A stretch of 27,047 nucleotides of DNA. It comes from JAVBMB01 sp031552995. GTDB lineage: Bacteria; Bacillota; Clostridia; Oscillospirales; Butyricicoccaceae. Below, piece by piece: positions 7,669-15,609 of the stretch; position 1 is the first letter of the stretch, and every line of letters begins with the position of its first letter. Both the position numbers and the translations under genes were made by a program. A model generated the notes under the pieces. That model saw nothing but the letters and a program-made list of their open reading frames with translations, searched no databases and was not told the DNA's origin. The stretch spans positions 1 through 27,047 of the forward strand of contig JAVBMB010000100.1 of NCBI GenBank assembly GCA_031552995.1, in the 5' to 3' direction.

Positions 7669-9507
7669 TTATGAAAAAGCGTCGGGATCGTCCAGATCAG
7701 AATAGTCGAGGATGTCCTCGTCCTTGACTATATCCTTCGGTTCCTTCGCTTCGTAAATTGTGTAAACCTCGCTGGGCGACGGCATCATGCGGCGGTTTAC
7801 CAGCTTAGATGCGTCAAACGTATTGCGCTTGTCTGCCTCTGCGGTCTGTTTGTAGTTGGGATGCTTTTTCAAGTCATATTTGGGGGAATAGAACGGGCGC
7901 AGGCCCCGTAACTGGACGATGCACCGATCTCCCGGCATGGTTGTGAGCTCGTCAACCGTCATAAGCTCACGGCCAAGCGATTGAAGATTTTGGTTGTAGC
8001 TCTCGCTCTGGCCTCGCGTCCGGCCCTCGGTAAACATATTGATTGTGGCCTTGCCGAGCCATGACTCGCTGATCTCCTTTATCGTGGAGGGCTCCCGCCC
8101 ACCAAGAAAAATCACGCTGTCCATATTGCCCATAATGGTTTCAGAGTGATCCTTATATATGGCCTTGAGTTGTGACTGCGCCTGCAAAAACAGGGTCAAC
8201 GATATTTCGCGGGAGCGAATTACTGCACATAGCTTTTCAAGCTGCGGCACCTGTCCCGTGTTGGCCGCCTCATCCCAAAGTACGCGCACATGATGGGGCA
8301 GCCTGCCGCCGTACTTGTTGTCAGCCCTCTCGCATAAAAAATTGAACATCTGCGAAAAAGCCAATGCAACGATAAAGTTATAGGTCACATCGGTATCATT
8401 GATAATAAAGAATGTCGCGGTTTTCCTGTCTCCCATGCGGTCAAGTTCGAGCTCGTCATAGCTGATGATTTCGCGTAGCTGCCCAATATCGAATGGAGCC
8501 AGCCTCGCCCCGCAGGATACAAGGATAGATTTAGCTGTTTTACCGCTGGCCAATTTGTATTTTTTGTACTGCCGCACAGCGAAGTGCTCGGGGTTGCGTT
8601 TTTCCAAGCCCTTGAACATGTAATCCACAGCGTTCATAAAGGACTCGTCATCTTCCTTTGTTTCCATGCTGTTGAGCATATCAACAAGGGTGTTTATATT
8701 GCGCTCCTCCTCCGGCCCCTCAAAAACGATGTAGCCGATCAGGGCGCAGTATAACAGGGTTTCCGCTTTTGTCCAAAAGGGATCGCCTTCCGTTCCGTCG
8801 CCCTTCGTGTTGGTAATCAAACAGTTTACAAACTTCAGAATATCGCTTTCCGTCTTGATGTAGGTCAGCGGATTGTAATGCATACTGCGGGTAAAATCCA
8901 CACTGTTGAATACCTTGATTTTATACCCGCATTTTTTGAGATATGAGCCGACCTGCCCCAAGATGGAGCCCTTCGGATCGACAACTACATAGCTGCAACC
9001 GCTTTTGCTTGCACTTGCCTGTAATAGCTGGGGAGTGAGCCAGAATCTTGTTTTGCCGCTGCCGGATGACCCGATAACGGCGGCGTTTAGGTTGCGGGCG
9101 TTGGCCGGATTTTTGGGCCGGGTATTCATGGATAGAAACTCCGTCCCACTGAGTATAATGTTGTTTTCAAACTTCGGATCGACAAAGGGCTTGATGTCCT
9201 CCGGTGTTCCCCAACGGGCCGAACCATACTCCGCATCCTTGCGGAATTTCTTTGCTTTTTTCGCCTTGTTCCAGACAATGACGCGGAGCAAGACGGCTCC
9301 GCAGAGCCCCACCAGCAGATCAAAACCATGTCCCGGCACGATTGTCCCAAAGGCCGGGCCGATGGTCTGCAGCATATTGATCATTTTATTTCCGATTCCT
9401 ACGCCGGAGGCGATGCGGTAGGCTTCGCCAAGCTGGGTGAGTGGCCAAAATATAAACACATAAGGGATATTGGGGATAATGTATTTTCGGAGCTTATCTG
9501 TCATCAT
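7669..9507 (-). CDS. VirD4/TraG-type conjugative coupling protein
   Basis: A 612-residue type IV coupling protein, the membrane ATPase that brings the relaxase-DNA complex to the conjugation channel. It has two N-terminal membrane segments (about residues 12-30 and 60-80), then Walker A GSSGSGKT at 146-153 and Walker B VLWDEAAN, with the usual FLQAQSQL segment after it. It is full length and closest in kind to the TraG/PcfC proteins of Tn1549-like elements. The start at ATG 9507 is chosen over the longer frame because gggaggt sits 5 bases upstream; ATG 9504 directly follows. The start overlaps the end of the PcfB gene by 14 bases, pointing to translational coupling. A truncated maff2 follows. 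No relaxase or VirB4 is present in the window. Confidence 0.92.
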   Translation of the reverse strand: MMTDKLRKYIIPNIPYVFIFWPLTQLGEAYRIASGVGIGNKMINMLQTIGPAFGTIVPGHGFDLLVGLCGAVLLRVIVWNKAKKAKKFRKDAEYGSARWGTPEDIKPFVDPKFENNIILSGTEFLSMNTRPKNPANARNLNAAVIGSSGSGKTRFWLTPQLLQASASKSGCSYVVVDPKGSILGQVGSYLKKCGYKIKVFNSVDFTRSMHYNPLTYIKTESDILKFVNCLITNTKGDGTEGDPFWTKAETLLYCALIGYIVFEGPEEERNINTLVDMLNSMETKEDDESFMNAVDYMFKGLEKRNPEHFAVRQYKKYKLASGKTAKSILVSCGARLAPFDIGQLREIISYDELELDRMGDRKTATFFIINDTDVTYNFIVALAFSQMFNFLCERADNKYGGRLPHHVRVLWDEAANTGQVPQLEKLCAVIRSREISLTLFLQAQSQLKAIYKDHSETIMGNMDSVIFLGGREPSTIKEISESWLGKATINMFTEGRTRGQSESYNQNLQSLGRELMTVDELTTMPGDRCIVQLRGLRPFYSPKYDLKKHPNYKQTAEADKRNTFDASKLVNRRMMPSPSEVYTIYEAKEPKDIVKDEDILDYSDLDDPDAFS

Positions 9508-9958
9508 GCACCACCTCCCGCGCCTTTTCAAGCTGGCGAGGCCGTGAACGGGCCTGCTCAGCATATTGCTTTAGCTGACGGAGTATGGATGGGCGCTTTT
9601 CCTGCGCCCGCGCAACCATGCACTTTGAATAATCATTAAAGGCGGCGGTGATCGCGTCGCCTTGCCCCGCCTTGAACAATAAAAGGTGCTTTTGTGGGCC
9701 GGTTTTGTAAAAGGCATAGTCCACGCCATACTTCCGAGCCACTCGATCCCACAACCGTGTATCGTCCACGGGGATCGTTTTTATAGAGGTGCTATGCCCC
9801 AAAAGCTGTTTTGCGCTTTGTTTGCCAAGGGTCGGCTGCACCTGTTTTTGACACATTTTCCGGTAAGCCGCAGACAAAGCCCGCGCCAGCACCCGCGCTG
9901 TCAGCTTGCCAGCCTTAACGGTGATCGCTACTGATCGGCGTTCTATCTCTTCTTGAAT
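9494..9958 (-). CDS. PcfB family protein (DUF3801) with probable ATT start
   Basis: A 154-residue PcfB/DUF3801 protein, an accessory factor encoded next to the coupling protein in Gram-positive conjugative elements; in pCF10, PcfB is reported to contribute to relaxosome-coupling protein contact. The body contains LARALSAAYRKM and HLLLFKAGQGDAITAAF. A conventional start would be GTG 9892, but the same frame continues upstream with QEEIERRSVAITVKAGKLTA, a typical family N-terminus. It opens with ATT at 9958, 8 bases after aaggagg, and an in-frame stop lies seven codons earlier. I therefore place the start at ATT: either a rare initiator or an ATG that mutated. It overlaps virD4 by 14 bases. Confidence 0.8.
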   Translation of the reverse strand: MQEEIERRSVAITVKAGKLTARVLARALSAAYRKMCQKQVQPTLGKQSAKQLLGHSTSIKTIPVDDTRLWDRVARKYGVDYAFYKTGPQKHLLLFKAGQGDAITAAFNDYSKCMVARAQEKRPSILRQLKQYAEQARSRPRQLEKAREVVHDDR

Positions 9959-9981
9959 ACGGGTCGCCTCCTTTCAGGCAA

Positions 9982-10010
9982 GCACCTCTGGACAAAACGT
10001 CCAGAGGTGC
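9982..10010 (-). repeat. inverted repeat copy 2, directly after the DUF6674-like stop
   Basis: A 12-bp stem, gcacctctggac with a 5-base loop and its complement, starts one base after the DUF6674-like stop codon and precedes the pcfB ribosome binding site. The core acctctggacaaaa is shared with the repeat at 7642-7668. Confidence 0.85.
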
Positions 10011-10011
10011 G

Positions 10012-10785
10012 CTAACGCTCCTCGCGGGGAGCATCCCGAGCAGGCGCGGTCTTTGCGGTCTTGTCGATTTTGTCTTGATAGTGCTGCATGGTCTTATGGA
10101 TAGACGACTTGCGTTGCGCTGAGTTTTCCAGATGCGCCAGTCGTCCGAGCGCGTTCTCCACACTTTTCCGGGCAGACAACAAACTGGCGCGTTCTGCCCG
10201 GAACGGAGCCGATGCCACCTTTGCCAGTTTGCCGGAGGCCTTTGCTTCGGTGACGGCCTCCTTTCCCACAAGGGCGCGGCCCGCGTTTTTGATATGCAAT
10301 CCGGCCTCATGGTACTCTACGCTCACGGCCTCAATTTTAGCGATGGCGCGGTCATCGGCCTTGATGCTCTCGGACAGACCATCCCGCATGGACTCCAGCG
10401 CGGGGCGCAGCTTAAAGAAACGGGCCGCATTGGATAACGCCTGCACGCCCTTGTCCTTAAAAGCGGTCAGCAGATTTTTACAGCCCTCGATGACGCTATT
10501 CTTTAGCGCCTCCAGCCGATCCCGCAGGGTGAGTACCTGATCCTGCATGGTGATGACGGCGTTTTGCATGGTCTTTTTCATGGGGCCCTGCTTCATGTCC
10601 GCAAGCTGATCCCGCATAGCGGCGAGCTCCTTTACCGCGCCGTCAAGCTGCTTTTCCACCTCGTCCACATAGCCGATCACATCCAGCAGGTCTTTCATGG
10701 ACTCGGTATGATGCTGTTCCATCACCGATATAAGCTCTTTTACCTGTGGATGCTCCATAATGGGCGGGGATTTTCGTTTACTCAT
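10012..10785 (-). CDS. DUF6674-like conjugative-element protein
   Basis: A 257-residue hydrophilic, largely coiled-coil protein that begins MSKRKSPPIMEHPQVKEL. The MEHPQVKEL start and the helical stretch DVIGYVDEVEKQLDGAVKEL resemble proteins of clostridial conjugative elements that I recall as DUF6674; this is from memory and not checked. There is no signal peptide, membrane segment or catalytic motif. The start ATG 10785 has aaaggggg upstream, and that site overlaps the ArdA stop region 15 bases away. It lies between ArdA and PcfB in one minus-strand operon and is followed at once by the inverted repeat at 9982-10010. Function is unknown; a structural or regulatory role in transfer is a guess. 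Confidence 0.7.
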   Translation of the reverse strand: MSKRKSPPIMEHPQVKELISVMEQHHTESMKDLLDVIGYVDEVEKQLDGAVKELAAMRDQLADMKQGPMKKTMQNAVITMQDQVLTLRDRLEALKNSVIEGCKNLLTAFKDKGVQALSNAARFFKLRPALESMRDGLSESIKADDRAIAKIEAVSVEYHEAGLHIKNAGRALVGKEAVTEAKASGKLAKVASAPFRAERASLLSARKSVENALGRLAHLENSAQRKSSIHKTMQHYQDKIDKTAKTAPARDAPREER

Positions 10786-10800
10786 AATTCATTCCCCCTT

Positions 10801-11478
10801 TCAACGGTCATCGTGTGCGGCGGGGATGCCTTTCTCATGGGCTGGGACCGCATCCACCATGCGCTGGCAAGTTTCCAGCGTTTCACGGATAGAGGCTTTT
10901 TCGGGGTGACGGGGCTCAGGGACATTTTTGCCGTCATAATACCGGGCAAACGTACTGCGGTTGTTGTAGATATACCCGCCGCTGGTAAACTCGCCGCCTT
11001 CATTGATCGCGGTATCTGTCCCATAGGCCGCATAATCAAAATAAAAGCGGCAGTCCTCCGGCAGAATAAGCCTGCCCTCGGCCCGAAGCCGCCCCAAGTC
11101 CTCCGCATTATGGATACCCGAATAGTATTCATAACAATCCAGATTGTAGGCGAGGTTGATTAAATCCTCCACGCTGCCAGCGTATTCCCCATGTTCCACG
11201 GCGGCGGCAAACTTTATCCGGTCATCGGGCTCCATGCCGGAAAGCAGGCTGGCCAGATAATTGAGCTCATCCAGATTTTCATAGGCTGATAAATGTCTTG
11301 CAAGGCCGGGTATATCGGAGCGGCAATCCGTGATGACCATTTCAAACCGCCCGTCGGCCAAGTCCAGCCGTTTCAACGCCGCCTGCAGCTCCTCCGGGGT
11401 GGCAGGTAGCCGCAAACGCGTCCCTTTGCCGTACCCGGATCGGAGCCAACGCAGATTTTCAATGGTTACATCAATCAT
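10801..11478 (-). CDS. ArdA-like antirestriction protein
   Basis: A 225-residue acidic protein with the features of ArdA, a DNA-mimic that inhibits type I restriction enzymes and helps an incoming element survive. The visible marks are the ENLDELNYLASLL helix, a run of Asp/Glu-rich helices, and the end motif FDYAAYGTDTAINEGGEF, comparable to the YIDYQAYGRDL region of the Tn916 protein. About 50 residues follow as a tail that most ArdA proteins lack. The start ATG 11478 overlaps the preceding frame by 8 bases. It leads the conserved block ArdA, DUF6674-like, PcfB, VirD4. Inhibitory activity is inferred from the family. Confidence 0.75.
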   Translation of the reverse strand: MIDVTIENLRWLRSGYGKGTRLRLPATPEELQAALKRLDLADGRFEMVITDCRSDIPGLARHLSAYENLDELNYLASLLSGMEPDDRIKFAAAVEHGEYAGSVEDLINLAYNLDCYEYYSGIHNAEDLGRLRAEGRLILPEDCRFYFDYAAYGTDTAINEGGEFTSGGYIYNNRSTFARYYDGKNVPEPRHPEKASIRETLETCQRMVDAVPAHEKGIPAAHDDR

Positions 11479-11695
11479 CGCCCAAATCCCGGCCCTGCCG
11501 CTTAACGGTCAAAATCCCGTCCAGCGTGGTTGCCGTTATGCCGAGCCGGGCGGCAATGGCAATGTCGTTTTTTACATCCTCATCCACATCGCCGCCGCAC
11601 ACCACCAGCACATGAGAGCGGCGCAGCAGGTCGCGCCCCATGTCGATCCCGCTTTTGTGCTCCTCGGGGATCGCGTCATTGAGGAATAGCGGCAT
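11471..11695 (-). pseudogene. 5'-truncated DUF4406-like protein
   Basis: A frame of 74 residues that resembles the C-terminal half of small nucleotide-binding-like DUF4406/DUF7768 proteins of mobile elements: PLFLNDAIPEE, GIDMGRDLLRR, HVLVVCGGDVDEDV, then an alanine-rich helix and GITATTLDGI. Whole members have about 110-140 residues with an N-terminal strand-loop. Here that half is missing. The neighbouring frame upstream (11686-11750) reads NFGDAASFYEAAVLCRY, which could be the middle of the same family, shifted by an indel or small deletion. No ribosome binding site precedes the ATG at 11695. It marks the right edge of the conjugative fragment. Confidence 0.5.
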
Positions 11696-11750
11696 AACAC
11701 AGCCGCTTCATAAAAGCTCGCGGCATCGCCAAAATTGGGAGAGACGCCTG

Positions 11751-12101
11751 TTATTTCCTAAGTATCTTTTCCATCGCCTTGCCCTTTGCCAGTTCATCAA
11801 TAAGCTTGTCAAGATACCTTGCCTTACGCGTAATTTCGTCCTCAATCTCCTCAACGCGGTATCCGCAAATCACACCGGTAATCAGTGATGAGTTCGGGTT
11901 AAACAGCGGAGCTTCATTAATAAACGTCTCAAAATCCGCTTCGCAGTCGATTTGATGCTGCAGCGAGGTTCTGTCATAACCGGTCAGCCAAAAGATAACC
12001 TCGTCCACCTCATCTTTTGTTCTGCCCTTTTTCACAGCCTTTTCGATATAAAACGGATACACACTTGCGAACGTCATTGAATAGATTCTAGGCTTTTTCA
12101 T
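11751..12101 (-). CDS. DUF2200 family protein
   Basis: A 116-residue cytoplasmic protein of the DUF2200 family, complete from MKKPRIYSMTFASVYP (the usual start) through DEVIFWLTGYD and NPNSSLITGVICGYRVEEIE. Its biochemical role is not established. The ATG at 12101 has agggg 8 bases upstream. Upstream is the VanZ-like gene on the same strand, about 50 bases away with a small hairpin between. Downstream is the broken end of the conjugative fragment, which stops almost exactly at this gene's stop codon. Confidence 0.85.
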   Translation of the reverse strand: MKKPRIYSMTFASVYPFYIEKAVKKGRTKDEVDEVIFWLTGYDRTSLQHQIDCEADFETFINEAPLFNPNSSLITGVICGYRVEEIEDEITRKARYLDKLIDELAKGKAMEKILRK

Positions 12102-12151
12102 TTAATGCACCCCTAATCAGCAATGTTTAACCGGCAAAGCCGGCGCCGGGC

Positions 12152-12700
12152 TTAAAATCTCATTTGTATCGCGAACAAAAGGTATAATAAAGCGGGCAAG
12201 CACAGCGCGCAGGCAGCGGCAAACGCTGTGCGCTGCTTCTTTTCCTCAGGCAAAACGCGCGCGAGCAGCATGTACGCAAGTATTCCAATCAGCCCTCCGG
12301 TGCAGTTCAGCAAAACATCGTCGATATCCGCCGCGCCAAGCCCAAAAATAAACTGAATCAGCTCGGCGCCAAGGCTGATATTAAAAACGAGAAGCAAGCA
12401 TTTCGTGATACGCTTGTCTTTTCTAAACAGCATCAAGCACGCGCCAAGCGGAACAAAAACGGCGATATTGCCAATTATATTGCCAAAAGCGTGTTGTTTC
12501 ACATTTTCAGATAACCCGGATATATACTCTCTGATGGTCGCAAACGGAATCAAATTAAAAGGTCGTGTAACCGTTCTGCCGTTTTCGAATATCTCTGTCA
12601 GTGATACCCTCGACAAAAACAGCAGTTTAATTAAAAAAAGCAGGTAAAATCCAAAAACAGCGTAAAGAAATATGTTTTTTATCCGCTCGCGGCTTTTCAT
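12152..12700 (-). CDS. VanZ-like membrane protein
   Basis: A 182-residue protein with four to five membrane helices and the VanZ-domain signatures RPFNLIPFATI, NIIGNIAVFVPLG and ELIQFIFGLGAADIDDVLLNCTG (given here in pieces). VanZ in the vancomycin cluster gives low teicoplanin resistance, but most free-standing relatives have no known function. I chose ATG 12700 (MKSRERIKN) over the longer frame at 12757 because tgaggtg lies 4-5 bases upstream and the extension has no family character. No glycopeptide-resistance genes are nearby. Confidence 0.85.
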   Translation of the reverse strand: MKSRERIKNIFLYAVFGFYLLFLIKLLFLSRVSLTEIFENGRTVTRPFNLIPFATIREYISGLSENVKQHAFGNIIGNIAVFVPLGACLMLFRKDKRITKCLLLVFNISLGAELIQFIFGLGAADIDDVLLNCTGGLIGILAYMLLARVLPEEKKQRTAFAAACALCLPALLYLLFAIQMRF

Positions 12701-12890
12701 GTCACACCTCAGTACGGGATTTTTCGCCTGCCGCGGCAAAAGATAACCTAACTGCAACAGACAAATGCAATTTTACCATAAAACGCAGACAATTTCTACA
12801 GTTTTCCCTGACAGCATTAGCTGTGCGCGGCACAATCGCCAAGTCCGATTGCATGAACATAGACAGGCGCCGGACTGGTTGTTTTGAGGC

Positions 12891-12924
12891 CAATAAAAGC
12901 GCCCGCAGGGGGGCGCTTTTATTG
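12891..12924. terminator. strong bidirectional intrinsic terminator
   Basis: A perfect 14-bp stem, caataaaagcgccc against gggcgcttttattg, with a 6-base loop; A-runs in one arm and T-runs in the other make it work both ways. It sits 24 bases after the VOC gene stop (minus strand). Confidence 0.85.
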
Positions 12925-12947
12925 ACACGTGTCCGGGATGGCTATAC

Positions 12948-13379
12948 TTAGTCCATCGTATCTCCGTCATGAGAAAGCTGCCAAATGACGCCGTACTTGT
13001 CTTGAACCATGCCATAGAGTCCGCTCCAAAAGGTTTTATTCAGTTCCATAAGAACCTCGCCGCCTTGAGAGAGTTCAGAAAAAATGCGCCGGATTTCCTG
13101 CATATCGTCTGTGCCTAACGTTGGGCTGAGATTGTCCCCTTTGCTAAGCGGCATATTAGAGGGGACGTCACAGAACATGATATTGCATCCAAAAATAGGG
13201 ACCGCACTGTACAAAATATGCTCCTTGTCTGCGTCAGCAACAGGATAAAGCGGGTCATGCGGCATCTCGCCGTAAGTCATAAGCTCCTTAACCTCGGATT
13301 GGAACACTTTGGCGTAAAACTCCACCGCCTCGCGGCAATTGCCGTCAAAGTTGATAAACAGCGAAAATGACTTGCTCAT
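12948..13379 (-). CDS. VOC family protein, PhnB-like
   Basis: A 143-residue protein of the vicinal-oxygen-chelate superfamily, PhnB/3-demethylubiquinone methyltransferase-like branch. The typical opening SFSLFINFDGNCREAVEFY is followed by VFQSEVKELMTYGEMP, a middle DKEHILYSAVPIFGCNIMFCD, and the end WSGLYGMVQDKYGVIWQLS. These proteins bind or act on small molecules; no substrate can be given. The ATG at 13379 has gggaggt upstream. The gene is probably a single unit closed by the terminator at 12891-12924. Confidence 0.9.
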   Translation of the reverse strand: MSKSFSLFINFDGNCREAVEFYAKVFQSEVKELMTYGEMPHDPLYPVADADKEHILYSAVPIFGCNIMFCDVPSNMPLSKGDNLSPTLGTDDMQEIRRIFSELSQGGEVLMELNKTFWSGLYGMVQDKYGVIWQLSHDGDTMD

Positions 13380-13473
13380 AATTTACCTCCCAAAATATTT
13401 TCTGCCTGCGATTCCTAAAGTATATCACACCTATTATGCCACGCAGGGCTTTCTCCGGCCTCAATCCGCTTTT

Positions 13474-14778
13474 TCATGTCAAGTCCTCCCATCGTGCCTG
13501 TGCGGGTCGGGGCCCGGTTTCCGTGGGCTGCCCCAACTGCGCCGCGCCAACCTGAACCAACGCACGCTGTCCATAGAGCATAAGCCCGCCTATAACCATC
13601 AACACGCCGGTGACTATCAGCAGCCATTCAATCCGCACTGCATCGCCCAGCGGGCCGAACAGCGCCATGCCAAGCGGCATACCCAGCCCGTTGACCATCC
13701 CGATGGCGCTGAACACACGTCCCATCATGTGGCCGGGGACATTGGTCTGCAAAAGCGTCATGCTGGGCGTGTTGTAAACGGACATCGTGCATCCGCAGAA
13801 TACCATAACGCCAAGATACACCCAAAAGTTCGGAACGACGCCGAACAGCAGCGTGGACGTGCCAAACAGAACCCACGCCAGCACCATGGTGTGCACCTTG
13901 TTTTTAAACCCGCCCCAGATGGCTATCAGTATGCCGCCCGCCATCATTCCCACGGAAAACGCGATTTCAATGGCTGTCAGCCGCCAGACATCGTCGCCGA
14001 ATGTACGCGTTACCTGCAGCGGCGTCAACATGGCGGCGGGTGATGCCAACACGCAAAAAGCCGCCGTGGCTACAAACAGAATCCTCAGCCACGCCGCGCC
14101 GCCGATGAAGCGAAGACCTTCCATCATCTCATGGAAATATGCCTTCGCGCCGGGTCCATGCCCCTGAGGGGCTGTGACGCCGGCAACTTTCACGCAGAAC
14201 AGCACAACGGCGATGCCGATGGCAGCTGTGATGACGTCTATAAAAAAGATGGCCTCAATCGGCAAAAATGTCAGCAGCGCGCCCGCCGCCATGGGCGCGG
14301 CAAACATGGTGAGTGATTGCGCCGTGCTCTGGATGCCGTTGAAACGGGTGAGATGCTCTTCCGGCACGATTTGCGGAATCAGCGCGGCCACAGCGGGCTG
14401 CTGCACACCCTGACCGATGCTTCTTGCGGTCACCGCCGCCAGCAGAAACCAGACGCTTTGAAAGCCCATGCGGTAAAAAATTGCGACAATGAGCGTAATA
14501 AGGGCAATCGCGCCGTCCGAGATATTCACCAGCAGCTTTCGGTTATACCGATCCGCCCATACCCCGGCGAAGGGGGAAATGAACACCAGCGGCAGCATCG
14601 CGGCGCAGGTGAACAGCGCGATTAAGCCTCCGGACTGCTCTTGAAGAGTGATGCTCCATGTAATCGCGTGGGAGACCAGCATGGAACCGAACATGGACAG
14701 AAACTGACCGGCGATGAAAAAGCTGGCATTGCGCTTCCAGGCAGATGCCGACCTCTGGCGGGTAGTTTTTGCGTGCAT
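13474..14778 (-). CDS. MFS transporter, Mef/macrolide-efflux-like
   Basis: A 434-residue major-facilitator exporter with about 12 helices. The cytosolic loop motif GVWADRYNRKLLV is at residues 72-84, and the middle part contains QTNVPGHMMGRVFSAIG, typical of the MFS_3/Mef-type exporters that push out macrolides or other hydrophobic compounds. It is full length, with an arginine-rich N-terminus. ATG 14778 follows aaggaga. The DUF1905 gene lies 34 bases upstream on the same strand and the two very likely form an operon. No regulator gene is adjacent. Drug export is inferred, not shown. Confidence 0.9.
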   Translation of the reverse strand: MHAKTTRQRSASAWKRNASFFIAGQFLSMFGSMLVSHAITWSITLQEQSGGLIALFTCAAMLPLVFISPFAGVWADRYNRKLLVNISDGAIALITLIVAIFYRMGFQSVWFLLAAVTARSIGQGVQQPAVAALIPQIVPEEHLTRFNGIQSTAQSLTMFAAPMAAGALLTFLPIEAIFFIDVITAAIGIAVVLFCVKVAGVTAPQGHGPGAKAYFHEMMEGLRFIGGAAWLRILFVATAAFCVLASPAAMLTPLQVTRTFGDDVWRLTAIEIAFSVGMMAGGILIAIWGGFKNKVHTMVLAWVLFGTSTLLFGVVPNFWVYLGVMVFCGCTMSVYNTPSMTLLQTNVPGHMMGRVFSAIGMVNGLGMPLGMALFGPLGDAVRIEWLLIVTGVLMVIGGLMLYGQRALVQVGAAQLGQPTETGPRPAQARWEDLT

Positions 14779-14812
14779 TTCGAAATCTCCTTAGCGTTTA
14801 TTGGGGATAGAA

Positions 14813-15100
14813 TCATTCTCTTTCCCGTATGGTCACGGCCACGGTATCGCCTGGCTGTTTGCCAATTTTCGCGCGAATGTCCTTGAGAATGCCGATGATG
14901 TAACAGATGCTGCCGTCTCTGTTTTTTTCGCCCATGTTGACCACGCTGCCGTCGTAGGGCTCGCCGTCAAACGTCGCGTGCACTTTCACCCGTCCTTTGC
15001 CAAACTCCGCCCGCACATCATAAGGAAACGGCACAAATGCACCGCCTTTTCCGTCTGCTTCCCTTATAACCGCCTCATATTCATACGTTCTCCCGTTCAC
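14813..15100 (-). CDS. DUF1905 domain protein
   Basis: A 95-residue protein made of a DUF1905 domain, a small beta-barrel: YEYEAVIREADGKGGAFVPFP, then GKGRVKVHATFDGEPYDGSV, and GILKDIRAKIGKQPGDTV. Many relatives carry a YdeI/OmpD-like tail, absent here. The start is GTG 15100 with ggaggg 6-7 bases upstream. It is the first gene of a two-gene unit with the MFS exporter. The palindrome at 15165-15182 lies 65 bases upstream. The function of the domain is unknown. Confidence 0.82.
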   Translation of the reverse strand: MNGRTYEYEAVIREADGKGGAFVPFPYDVRAEFGKGRVKVHATFDGEPYDGSVVNMGEKNRDGSICYIIGILKDIRAKIGKQPGDTVAVTIRERE

Positions 15101-15164
15101 GTTGATGCCCTCCGTTTTGATAATGATATACTTGCCAAAAACACCGCCCGCTGCCGCCGCCTTC

Positions 15165-15182
15165 TGTCATGCAAGCATGACA
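15165..15182. promoter_or_regulatory. palindrome upstream of DUF1905-MFS, possible operator
   Basis: A perfect 8-bp inverted repeat, tgtcatgc-aa-gcatgaca, 65 bases upstream of the DUF1905 start. It has the size of an operator for a dimeric repressor, but no regulator gene is near and I cannot place a convincing promoter around it. Confidence 0.4.
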
Positions 15183-15538
15183 CGGCGTGCAATCCCTATT
15201 CAGGCATTTTCATGCAAAGATATTTGTTGTTTAAGTGCGGATATCCGGCTCCTGATTAAGTTGGCACTCCCGATGATAGCTTACGGACAAAGACTTTGAA
15301 TAAAGTATACTTCTTATTATCGCAATAGACAAGGAGTTTTGACTTGGACAGTTGCCCCGAAGCGCTGAGAACAAGTTTTCTGTTGGCACGACATCCTTAA
15401 CCGGCCATAATAACCTCGGGTTTTATGTTGCACGTCCACGTTTTTAGGGATTGTTTCGGGTATAAGCGTCCTTTGGCGGTGGACACAAGGCAGGGCGTGG
15501 CGGCCTAATACATCACGCGCAAGGCCGGATAAACGGGA

Positions 15539-15565
15539 ACCCATCGAAACATCGTTTCGATGGGT
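15539..15565. repeat. perfect 12-bp inverted repeat
   Basis: acccatcgaaac, a 3-base loop, then gtttcgatgggt. No T-run follows on either strand, so it is not a standard terminator. Confidence 0.8.
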
Positions 15566-15609
15566 AGTAAGCGAAAACAGGAGCAACCTTTCGGTTAATC
15601 CTATCTACG

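Noticed and set aside
12152..12700. Vancomycin-resistance cluster suggested by the VanZ-like gene
   Set aside because: No vanHAX, vanRS or vanY gene is nearby; stand-alone VanZ-domain proteins are common and unrelated to resistance.
15317..15586. 89-codon minus-strand frame
   Set aside because: TTG start, no convincing ribosome site, composition not protein-like, and it overlaps a perfect inverted repeat; kept only as a note under the non-coding region.
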